DNA of 64,000 nt. Source: Thalassia testudinum. Lineage: Eukaryota; Streptophyta; Magnoliopsida; Alismatales; Hydrocharitaceae. Location of the stretch: positions 96,317,501-96,381,500 of the forward strand of contig JAZHRO010000014.1 in the NCBI GenBank assembly GCA_037157565.1, read 5' to 3'. The notes beneath the pieces were generated by a model that saw only the letters and a program-made list of their open reading frames with translations, was not told the origin of the DNA and searched no databases. Below are positions 34,401-44,095 of the stretch, piece after piece. The translations under genes were made by a program, and so were the position numbers. The first letter of the stretch is position 1. The number at the start of each line of letters is the position of its first letter.

Positions 34401-35796
34401 TCCGGCGACCTCCTCCCCTCCTTCTCGTCACTGTGCTGCCATACCAGCAGCAGAGTCAACCTCGCCGCTTCCTCCCGCGTCGCGCCGTACCAAGCGCGCG
34501 TGCCCCTGACCTCATCCTCATCGCCGCTTCCTCCCTCAGGGTCCTTCTTCCCCGACGATGGCAGTTACGCGCCGTCCACTCCGCTGCCACCCTTCCTTCC
34601 AGATCACTCCAGATACCCTCTTCATCCTCTCCTCTCTCTTTTCCCCCTGCTATTTTATCCAATTACCCCCCGACAGTGCCTAACCACCTCCATCGTCCTT
34701 GCCTCCGACCGCCCTACGGCGAGCCGCCCACACCACTCCGCCCCTCCACACGACTCGCCAACCTTCTCGTGAGCTCTGCCTCACCACCAGGAATTCATTC
34801 TGCCCCTCCACTGCCACTCCAGACCTCCACAGTTGCCCCCCGAACAACCCCACACCTCCAACCACAGGTTGACCTAGGCACGCACGCCTAGGCCGACCTG
34901 CGGCCTGCAGCACCGCGCATCATCTTCGCCGAGCCACGGCGAAGGTTTCTAGCTAATCGGATTGGGCCAATAGGCCATTCTTGTGTATGACAGGTTGCAG
35001 CTCCTGCTGCCATTGACGGTTGAAGCAGCGAGGAGCTTGTAGCAGCTTTAGGCACCAGGGCTCCTAGGCTGCAGGTGCAGTAGGTTCACGCGAGTGTTGC
35101 GAAGCGACTGAGGCCAGCAAGTCACGCTGCGAAGCCAGTAGCTGGGGCAATTGCACGACGAAAGCTCTGCGGGTGCGCGCGAAATCAGGACTGACCAGAT
35201 AGTCCCACATCGTGGAAGCACAAAACATAGGTATAGTATAAATTGTTTTTGGGTTTTAAGCTCATTGCCTCTGTAAGCACAGGGGTGAGGTCCCTCACCT
35301 ACCCTCACACTCGCCTCGTTCGCGGCTTGACCTCGCGGATCTAGCGGGATCCGACCCGACCCTAACCTTGAGCACTCCTCGCGCATCACCACCTGCCGGT
35401 GCGCCCGGTCCCAGGTGCGAAGCTGACCCCATTACCCGTGTGGCTCTGGGAGAGCGTCCTTGGGTGAATTGCAGAGAAAGAGAGAGACGTTTGGGTGGAG
35501 GGACGGGGGTAGGTTTTGCATTGGTTGTGATTTGCGCAAGAAAGAAGGAGTAGAGGAAGAAGCGAACACTTAGCCGCTGCAGTAAGGGAAGAGAAGAAAG
35601 AAGAGGCTGGGTAGCAAAGAAAGGAGAAGCTTTCGTAGAGGAACAAAGACAAGGAAGAAGACCAAGGCAGGAGAAGAAATAAGAGAAAAGAAACAAAGGC
35701 AGGAAGAAGAAGCCTTCAAGCAAAGGCAGAAAGAGAAAGAAGTGCAAAGGAGAAGAAGAGCCACGAAGAAGAAGAGAGAAAGGGGATTACATTTAA

Positions 35797-35822
35797 GACG
35801 TCTGATACAGAAATCAGACGTC
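35797..35822. repeat. GACGTCTGA hairpin in S3 (copy in S2 at 36610-36634)
   Basis: GACGTCTGA and TCAGACGTC form a perfect 9-bp stem with an 8-nt loop just after the purine tract. In S2 the stem is GACGTCTGAT/ATCAGATGTC. GACGTC is also a bZIP-type binding core. Confidence 0.75.
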
Positions 35823-36002
35823 CAATTCTATTTTTCTTTCACAAATCCTTTTTAAAATTCTCTCTTTGAATCAATCATTTTCATTTAACAGTTGTATTCT
35901 TTGGTTTTAAAAAGTACTGAGATTGCTCGCCGTGTTCGACCTCGGATACTCTAGTTTTTCGAGTAACAAAATTCTTTATATTTGTTTAAACGTTTTGTCG
36001 GT

Positions 36003-36014
36003 TATACTACAACG
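36003..36014 (+). promoter_or_regulatory. S3 U5 box complementary to tRNA-Asp nt 3-14
   Basis: TATACTACAACG is an exact 12-nt match, ending 36 nt before the LTR end. In S2 the equivalent CTATATTACAATG (36822-36834) matches 11 of 13 and also ends 36 nt before the LTR end. Confidence 0.55.
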
Positions 36015-37147
36015 TGATACGCTTTAAACCCGAATCAAAACGTGACAACAGTCCCTCACCTAAACACAGCGCCTCGTCCATGAGCTCATCACATAGATCT
36101 GGCGCGATCCGACCTGACACCCTCCTGAGCACTCCTCGCGCACCACACCCATGGTAGTGCGCCTGGACCCAGGCACGCAATCCGACCCGATAACCTGACT
36201 CTGGGAGAGCGTACCGAAGAGATATTCAGAGAAAGAGAGATGCGTGGGAAGGTAGAGGAGTAGGTTTTGCTGTGTGGTGCTTGTGTGTAGGAAGCAGGGA
36301 CTTAGCCGCTGCAAGCGAAGGAAACGAAAAAGGAGCCAGGCTCCGCAGAGGAGAAAGAAAGGCAAGGCAGAGAAGAAGAAGCGAGGCCAAAGAGAACAGA
36401 ATTGAAGAAGGAAGAAGAAAGAGATCAGGGGGCAGACAAAGAAGCAAGAAAGCAAAGGAAGAAGAAAAGGAAGACAACTTAAGAAGAGGCAAGCCAGGAC
36501 TTGGCCACAAATCAAGAAAAGAAGGAAAAGGAAGACGAACAGAAGCAGCAAAGGAAGAGAAGAAAGGAGCTGAAGCAGTAGCAAAAGAAGAGTCTGGGAA
36601 ATACTTTAAGACGTCTGATATTGCATCAGATGTCCATTTTTTTTTCTTGAGCAATTTCCTTCTATATCACTCTCATGTCACTTCTATTGAACTAGTCATT
36701 TCTTCTTATTTAAAAAGTTGTGTTCTCAAGTTTTGGAATACTTAGATTGCTTCTTGTGATTGACCTCAGATACTCTGATTTTTGAGTTATAAATCTTTAT
36801 TTGTTTTCGCGGAAAGTTCATCTATATTACAATGAAATATTTGCTAAAACACAATCTAGCCGCATTAACAAAGGGCAAAAATTTGACTTTATCTCTCAAG
36901 GAGCATCCCGGGTGTGGGACAAGCTTCTCTTGAGCTTTGGAGAGTTAGAGGAGAGAAGGAAGGGATGAAAATTTCATATGGAGGGCGTCTCCTTTTATAG
37001 TTGCAAGGAGTGAAGGCAATTTGGTCATTTTAATCTCAAAATATTAAATAAGGGGTCTTTACTGACGGATAAAACCATCGCTAAAGCCCCAAGTGTGGGC
37101 GATGTGCACTGCCTGCTCATCTTCCATGTCGCCCACGTTCTTCCATT

Positions 37148-37468
37148 CTCAGCCGTTCGATCGTGAGATCGAACGGCTGAGACTCGCCCTCACTGCGCCT
37201 CTTCAAGCTGCAATGCCCGCATCTGATGGTGTACCACGTACGGGCATGTGATAGCACATTCATCTGATTGGGCATGTGCAGCCGTCCGATCTTCATCGTG
37301 CGGTCGAATGCATGCGCGCATCTACTCCAAGTGAGGCATCCAGCAGTTTCGAACCCGTGCCAGCGCTTCGCATTTGAGCGCTCGACCAACTGTGCTATGC
37401 ACGTGGATGGGCAAGCGAGCTAACTCATGAGTGCGTGATCTGGACCATTGGATTGAGATCCAATGGTC
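37148..37468. repeat. Hairpin array GTTNGATC/GATCNAAC in the E5 LTR
   Basis: CTCAGCCGTTCGATC (37148-37162) pairs perfectly with 37167-37181 around GTGA. GACCATTGGAT (37443-37453) pairs perfectly with 37458-37468 around TGAG. Further TTGGATC..GATCCAA pairs follow near 37520. Weaker copies are at 43155-43190 and 43450-43480. Confidence 0.75.
37336..37405 (-). other. tRNA-like segment in the E5 3' LTR
   Basis: The minus strand carries a box A-like TAGCACAGTTGGTCGAGCGC and, about 25 nt later, a box B-like GGGTTCGAAAC, spaced as in a tRNA gene. The acceptor arms do not pair well, so this is not a functional tRNA. Related copies lie in the E5 5' LTR (43346-43415), E1 LTR (60453-60520) and E6 LTR (62978-63046). 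Confidence 0.45.
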
Positions 37469-38085
37469 ATGGTTGTGCCTTCCAGCGGTCCTTCAGAGTC
37501 TTCAAGCGCCTGTTGAGCTCCACTCTCAACCGTTGGATCTTGATCCAACAACGGAGATGTGTGGGTGCTAGAAGCTTCAGCGGTCGAGGGCAGCCAGTTG
37601 GGTGGCCGAGATGGCACCACGTGGTGCCATCTTAGCCGTCCATCTTCTGGATGATGTAGATGGTGCCACGGGTGTCGGATTGAGTCGATTTTCATGTCGT
37701 TAGGCTATGATCGTCGATCCGAATTCATCCGTACAGTTGGATTTGTCATTTGAAATGCGGATTCACACCATCTTGGCCCTTGATCTTCTAGGGTTTCTCG
37801 ATCTCTATCTGATACTACAGATGTTTGATGAGGGCGATCTTGGAGTCGTTGAACTCCAATCATCGCCCTGATCACATCTGTACGGTTGGATCTTTGATTC
37901 GAGGCCCTAATAAAAATTTTGCCCTATCCCTGAACGTAAGAGGAGACAATTAACCCCCATTTTATTCAAACTAATCTAAATGCAAGATGATGCATGCTAT
38001 GCAATATTTATAACATGCAATGCAATTCTATGCTTAAGAACATGCATAAATAGACATCTTATGCAGTGTAAACATGTTTACATCA

Positions 38086-39372
38086 CACCCCCATGCCTGT
38101 CTTTTGTTAGTCCCTAGCAAAAACTATATGCTATTTATAAAAGAATTAGGTTGGATTTTTTGGACATGAGTTATTTTCAATTATTAAGAAAATGTTTACT
38201 TAGGACCTGAACTTTCAAAGATACAACAGTGCCCGGGTATCTGCCAAAATGCTGACCGCCTCAAGCCCTCGCCTTATTTAAAGGAAAATTTCTTTTTCTC
38301 TTTTTCTTCTTTTCTAATTTTTTTTTTTGGATTTTTAAGTTTTAGGATTTAAGAGTGGCTTTCTATAGCTATTCAACTCACCCAAGATTTGATGAGAACC
38401 CTATGTTCTAAGCAACTTTATTGTGAATATGATAGACTCGTTGATCGACAGTTAAAACGTACTTCATATTTCTACACCTCTAGGTGACCTTAAAAGGAGA
38501 ATTCTACCTAAAAGTATATCTTTACAACTGATATCTTTCTTCCTACTTTTATTTTTATGGGGTCAACACAAAGGTGAATCCAGTGTATATCTCCCCGATT
38601 TATTCGACTTCTTCGCTTCTTCCTAAGTATTTTAGGAATTTCCAGTGCATTTATTGAGCTGGGTTCTGGACAACCGGTCAATGAGCTGTTACCATGGACA
38701 ACTTGCTAGCCATACTCGTGCAGCGAAGTGTGGCTTATTTTCTTTTCATTTCTTTTCACCTTTTCTTTTTCTTTTCTTTTTGACTTTCTTTTTCACACCT
38801 TGTTTTTCTAAGTAGGTGGCTTCCCTGGTCTAAGATTTACCTAAATGCAGCAAGAAAATAATGGTCTAGTGACTGGGCTCTAGACAACCTACCTATGGGC
38901 TGTTACCCACGATAACTTACCAGCCATATCACCCTAGAAGGTTCATTAGCTACCCAATTTCCATTAGAACCGCTGATTAACGAGTCAGTGACAAGATAGT
39001 GTGTAGATGCATTAGACTTATGGTTACCTCAAATGAAAGGGTGGGTTGATAAGTCGTGTACTTATCACCTAAATTTATTTAATCAAATTACAATAGAATA
39101 CAAGATGGCGAGGACTCGAAAAACAAATCCACATTTTAGTGGATACACAGGCTGATTAAGTCTGAAGACTTGAAGGGTCATTGTGTTTAAATCCTAATGT
39201 AATATTTCCTAAGATTGTAAATTTTCTTAAGCCCAAGTTCTCTTTCCTAATTCCACAATTTTTTTTTAATGTATAAATAAAAGAAAATAAAATGAAGCTA
39301 TGAAGCTAACGAATTAATTCAGAGATGAATATCCACCCCCCGATGCCTATCTAATGCAATGACCTCATTGTA
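38086..39372 (-). other. E5 PPT and 3' spacer
   Basis: The PPT GGCATGGGGGTG (minus, 38086-38097) abuts the 3' LTR and is preceded by the shared GCTAGGGACTAACAAAAG block. The spacer holds pyrimidine-rich stretches near 38285 and 38750 and no convincing frame. The first 370 nt match 63632-64000 in E6. Confidence 0.7.
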
Positions 39373-41104
39373 TTAAAAAGACATAAAATAGAGTGGAATA
39401 GAGTAGAAAGAACCTGAATTGCATGAATGTCGGGTTCGCTCCGAGATAAACAAAAAAATTGTATACGTGCTGAATTTAGTGCCTTCAGCTAGGCACACCA
39501 TACAAAGAAGAGAAATAAAGAGTTCACAGGTGTAGATCAGAATCAGAATAAACAGAAGAAACCTCTGACCTACCAGAAGATGTCCACAGATGTGGACCGA
39601 ATTGTGGTGCAGACCCATACCCCATAAGCGAGAATATCTAAGGTTCTGGATAAAGATTACCCAAAACCTAAAATAAGTATGCAAGTGGGGTCGGGCTTGC
39701 GATTTATGAGGATGCAACCCAAGACCAAAGAGTCAGGTTACAAAGAATTCGATATCGAAAGGATAATCAATGAATGTATGCTTGGGTTGAGCATCCTTAG
39801 AACAAATATCATAAGGGTTTTGGTTTGATGTTTTCAGATGAATTGGAACCCTTAGACGTAGTCTTCTATTTCCTCCAAAGTTTGCTTCCCAAATCAGAAC
39901 TTCCCAACTTCTGGTCTCCACATTCAGAATGTCAAGTTTCGGGACCTCTTGCCTATTATTCACCTCGTTTGAAATTTCCAAGTGGAAAAGATGTGGCTGA
40001 ATCAGAATTGACTTGGGTCTAGTTATCTCAAAAATAGAATCATCGATAAGCTCAATGGGGTGTAATTGACAATCAGGGCATTTAATTGAATACTCTAGAA
40101 AATGCAATTCTGGATCCGTAATGTGAGCCCAATAAGATCAGTTTCCTCAGTTATTGGGCTATCAAATGATCTATCAGATTTCTCAAGCCCAATCGTCTCA
40201 TAGAAATTGTGCTCTGTAAACTCGTGTGAGACTTCACAACTCAAATCTTCACCATCAGAATCAAAGAAATCAAAATCCGTATTAATTTATGTCCCAAAAT
40301 CATATGTCATTTTCTAGTCCATGGAGACATATGTTTCCTCGTACCCTAGCTCAGGGATTTCAGGTGAAGAAAGCAGATCATCCTTAATTGGTTGCTCTAA
40401 TTCAATCTGGTTAGCCTCGTAACACATGTCCCCCTCAACAGGTGCCTGAGCAAGTTCTGACATTGGCTCACCTGAAGGGGGTTCATCCTGGGAATCATCC
40501 CACGATTGAACCAAAGCAACCACAAATCTCATCCTCAATTTCGCTAACTTCCAAAGTAAAAACTCACCCGGGTTCTTATCTGTAACATCCTCGAGCCAAT
40601 CCAATAAATACTTATTCAAATCAACAATCATCTCAATCAGAGGCTCCAATTTTTTAATGCAAGGTATTGGCTGAACTTCTAAAGATTGTATGATATTCCT
40701 CAAGTTAGCCAAAACCTTATCTTGAACCTGGTTAACCTGAACCAAATGAGTTGTTTCAGGGTTGGGCGGGTTTGGGATCAATGTTGAGGAATTAGCGAAC
40801 TAAGATTCATTATACCCTTCCTGATAATAGGTCATTTAAGATTGTGCAAAAGGTGGTGATGACCTAAAGGCAGTGTAATCAGAGGATGGGTAAGGATTAG
40901 TGTATCCTTCTTGATTGTAGATCGTATTAGGTTGTCCATGAAAGGCTGATGATCTATAATCGATGTGGCTCTAAGAAGGATAGAAATCACAATCATAGTG
41001 TTTAGGGTTAGACCCTTAACACGAAGGTCCAGAACTGTATCCCCAATTCGAGTTATCTCAACTAACTGACGGTTGATTATAGTACGAGTCGGGATAATCA
41101 TCAT
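39373..41104 (-). pseudogene. E5 decayed reading frame of unknown function
   Basis: I do not recognise this protein. The N-terminal part (41104-40785, read in the frame of 40781) is Tyr/Ser/Pro/Asn-rich with repeated YNQEGY and YYQEGYNES, like the C terminus of plant Gag. Next comes an open, mostly helical stretch (40781-40314) with VQDKVLANLRNIIQSLEVQ and LDWLEDVTDKNPGEF, then an acidic part. After a frameshift, 40107-39373 ends with GMGLHHNSVHICGHLLVGQ and VCLAEGTKFS, matching the E4 frame. Four or more stops and one frameshift are present. It may be a heavily diverged gag or an accessory protein of a non-autonomous element. Confidence 0.55.
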
Positions 41105-42324
41105 GTTGAGGATAACTCAAAATAGGAGGGAAAGAGCGGGAATGCGTATAAAGTGTGGAAGGATTCATGATAGTCGGGAGGAGGAAAGGCACCCTAAAAT
41201 ACAAGCAATCAAACCTGTCCATAAGTGGGCCAGCCTAAAGACCTACAAACTCCCATAACCCGTCTTAAGATAAAGAAATGATTTGATCTAATTCTGTCTG
41301 TTTAATCCAACCAGTTAGAAGGAGGGACTGGAGAGAAGGTTCTTCCTTCGGTTTGCGCCTCTAGTTCCTAGTGTACCCCCCAGCCGTGATCGTTTGACTC
41401 TGATCCCCTAGCTAGACATCATATTGAATAGTAGAAATAGACTAATTGAAAATAATCTCCTTCTGGGCTCCGAAGAGCGAGTTGAATCCTTAAGGACAAC
41501 GTTTACTCTGCTTTATTTAGGGCTAGGTTTGAATGTGCTTTGGAATGTGATGGGCCCTTTATCTGAGTTGTGCCCTTAATGATTGATAGATGTGTGTGTG
41601 CGTGCACAACCAATGGTTTTCAAATAGGATTACTTTTGATGCGGTGAATTTTAGGGTTCAAATCTTTCTTAGTAGCTTTTAGGATTCAACTTTAGGTATT
41701 TTCAAACAAGTTTTGTTGGTACACCAGGTTTTGAAAGCACAGGTGAAGATGTTTTCCTTTGAAGCTTAAAAGAATGTGGACTGCTTAGTAAATCCATAAG
41801 AGTTGTACCTATGTGGTAGCTACTTGATGAGTTGATTTTAATTGAAGTGGTGCGGCCCAATAAACTCAAACAATTAGCCTGTTGCACCACTTAATTAGGC
41901 ACACAAGTGATTACCTAATCTAATTTCTACTCAATTATGTGTTTGGATGTGTGTACATGCTCCAAAGATCGGTTTACCAGTTGAGTTTGAAAATCAGATG
42001 TGGTCGTGTACCTCTGTGAGATTTTTTTTATATTTTTCTTTTTAAATGTTGAGGTTGAGGCTGGTGTGGGTGTCAAACAAACAAACAAAATTAATCTTAG
42101 AGTTTATAAGAACACTTAGGTTGATTGATGTTTTTGTTATTACATGGTGGAATGAAAACTAATGGGTGGGAGGTAGGGGATAACTTATAGAACCTTCAAC
42201 AGCACTTTACTTCAATCTACCACTTTTGCTCATCTTGAAAGAGTACCTACAATCACAATAAGAAAGGAGAGAAGTGAGGTAAATGATTCATAAGTTGTAA
42301 AATGCGAAAAAAATCAAAGAGCGT
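41105..42324 (-). other. E5 leader
   Basis: This noncoding stretch lies between the PBS and the first frame. Short frames such as 41702-41890 show no family features. A CAAACAAACAAA repeat is near 42077. Confidence 0.55.
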
Positions 42325-42346
42325 CGCCTCCCCGGCAATGGCGCCA
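42325..42346 (-). promoter_or_regulatory. E5 primer binding site, tRNA-Asp type
   Basis: TGGCGCCATTGCCGGGGAGG on the minus strand is 3 nt after the LTR end. It differs at one of 18 positions from the complement of the tRNA-Asp 3' end, the best-preserved PBS in the window. Confidence 0.88.
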
Positions 42347-42349
42347 AAA

Positions 42350-44095
42350 TGTTGAAACTACTAGTTGCTACGCTAACGTATCTGGTTTCGAAAACCTATC
42401 ATCGTAGTATGAAAGCGAAGAACTCGTGTTTAACAAATGAAATTTGCACCGGAATAGAAATCCCAGGTAGAACTTAGGGAGGCTACGTCGATCTATATTT
42501 GCAATTATATTTTTTTTAGAGTTTTTGTTGAAAAGCGAAGCGACGTAATTACAACGAAGCAATATTAGCAATCAGAATAAATGAGAGAGAGAGAGGGAGA
42601 AAACATGCACTCAATATTTCAAAATGCTTATACAATGAAACCAAAGAAGAATTACACTAGAAAGCGGGAAATCAACTACACCAGAAAGCAAGAAAATTCT
42701 ACTCTAGAAAGCTGTAAAGAAGAATGGGAGAGAGAAGTTATCCTCCTTGACGATCGCTTGGAGGACGAGTCGGACGAGATGTCGCCTGGACGAAGGAGGA
42801 CGGGCAGGAAGAAGGAAGTCGAAGCAGGATGAATGAGAACGAAGCAGCACGTCGTCATCGTCATGGGATTTGCTTTTGAAATGAGAGTGAAATTTGACTT
42901 TATCGCTCGAGGGGCATCCTTGGTGTGGGATAAGCTTCTCTTGAGCTTTGGAGAGGTAGAGGAGAGAAGGAAGGGATGTAAATTTCGTATGGAGGGAGTC
43001 TCCTTTTATAGTTGCAAGGAGTGAGGGCAATTTGATCTTTTTAATCTCAAAATATTAAATAACGGGTCGTTAGTGACGGATAAAACCGTTACTAAAGCCC
43101 TAATTGTGGGCGATGTGCATCGCCCGCTCATCTTCCACGTCGCCCACATTCTCCCATCCTCGGCCATTCGATAGTGAGATTGAACGGCTGAGATGCACCC
43201 TCACCACTCCTCTTCAAGCCGCAGCGCCTGCGTCTGATGGCGCATCACGTGCGGGCGTGCGATAGCACGTTCATCTGATTTGGCACGCGTAGCCGCCCGA
43301 TCTTAATCGTGCGGTCGAATGCACGTGTGGATCCTCTCCAAGTGAGCCGTCCAGCGGTTTCGAACGCCCGCAAGCGCTTCGCGTTTGAGCACTCGACCAA
43401 CTGCGCTACGTGCATGGATGGGCGAGTGGGCTAACTCATGCGCGTGCGATCTGGACTGTTGGATTGAGATCCAACGGTCATGGTTGTGCCTTCCAGCGAC
43501 CCTTCAAAGTCTTCAAGCACTGGTTGGCCACCGCTCTCAGCCGTTGGATCTTGATTCAATGGCGGAGATGTGTGGGCGCTAGAATCTTCAGCGGTTGAGG
43601 GCGGTTGATTGGGTAGCCAAGATGGCGCCACGTGGAGCCATCTTGGCCATCCATCTTCTAGAAGATTTAGATGGTGCCACGGGTGTCAGATTGAGTCGAT
43701 TTTCGCGCTGTTAGGCTACGATCGTCTATCCGAATTCATTCGTGCGGTTGGATTTGTCATCTGAAGTGCAGATTCACACCATCTTGGCCCTTGATCTTCT
43801 AGGGTTCCCCGATCTCTATCTAATGCTACAGATGTCTGATTAGGGTGATCTTGGAGTCGTCGAAATCCAATCGTCGCCCTGATCACATCTATATGGTTGG
43901 AACTTTGATTTGAGGCCCTGATAAAAATTTTGCCCTATCCCTGAACATAAAAGGAGACAATTAACCTCCACTTTATTCAAACTAATCTAAATGCAAGATG
44001 ATGCATGCTATGCAATATTTATAACATGCAACATATTCTATGCTTAAGAACATGCATAAATAGACATCTTACGTAATGTAAACATGTTTACATCA
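42350..44095 (-). repeat. E5 5' LTR
   Basis: This 1,746-bp copy starts (minus) TGATGTAAACATGTTTACAT and ends GTTTCAACA next to the PBS. A GA microsatellite is at 42584-42597 and a tRNA-like segment at 43346-43415. The frames at 42581-42864 repeat in the other LTR and are not genes. Confidence 0.9.

Larger units (their letters stand above)
33360..36050 (+). mobile_element. S3: 2,691-bp solo LTR inside S2
   Basis: It starts TGATGAGAGCCTCATCATGAG and ends AACGTGACAACA, flanked by the perfect duplication GTCCC (33355-33359, 36051-36055). It is the same family as S2, S4 and the E4 LTRs. TATA box CTATAAAAGAG is near 34299, and a purine-rich tract lies at 35540-35790. The target is the centre of the S2 palindrome GGTGAG/CTCACC. 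Reading frames at 34294-34913 are GC-rich LTR artefacts. Confidence 0.93.
31436..36870 (+). mobile_element. S2: solo LTR inside the E5 3' LTR, itself split by S3
   Basis: It starts TGATCAGAGCCTCATCATGAG and ends CGCATTAACA, flanked by the perfect duplication AAGGG (31431-31435, 36871-36875). Pieces are 31436-33359 and 36051-36870, 2,739 bp net without S3. A TATA box, TTATAAAAGG, is near 32370. The 3' piece holds a purine-rich tract (36260-36600). Ser/Pro/Arg-rich frames such as 32062-32433, and the Lys/Glu frame 36272-36745, are composition artefacts. Confidence 0.92.
36871..38085 (-). repeat. E5 3' LTR, 5' part
   Basis: It matches 42880-44095 of the 5' LTR. On the minus strand it starts TGATGTAAACATGTTTACA. 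It contains a TATA box (minus ACTATAAAAGGAG near 37003), a 15-bp perfect hairpin (37148-37181), an 11-bp hairpin (37443-37468) and a tRNA-like segment. Confidence 0.9.
30907..44095 (-). mobile_element. E5: non-autonomous LTR element inside the E4 3' LTR
   Basis: This minus-strand element has a 5' LTR at 42350-44095 (1,746 bp), a PBS at 42325-42346, an internal region at 38086-42349 and a 3' LTR at 30907-31435 plus 36871-38085 (about 1.74 kb without the S2 insert). LTR ends are TGATGTAAAC and TTTCAACA. Target duplication is GGGTG/AGGTG. Net length is about 7.7 kb. It lacks recognisable RT and integrase and carries a decayed frame related to the one in E4. Confidence 0.88.

Noticed and set aside
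34294..34913. Overlapping Ser/Pro/Arg-rich frames on both strands (also 5931-6374, 32227-32647)
   Set aside because: GC-rich U3/R region of the S2/S3/S4 family with few stop codons; frames are not shared between copies.
36272..36745. 157-aa Lys/Glu/Arg-rich reading frame
   Set aside because: It is the GA-rich tract of the S2 LTR read in frame; equivalent frames occur in each tract copy and share no protein family.
31436..36870. Tandem duplication with block order A-A'-B-B'
   Set aside because: The order is explained by one LTR (S3) inserted in another (S2) of the same family, supported by GTCCC duplications at both ends of S3.
37336..37405. Genuine tRNA gene
   Set aside because: Acceptor stem does not pair and the copies decay with their LTRs; reported only as tRNA-like.
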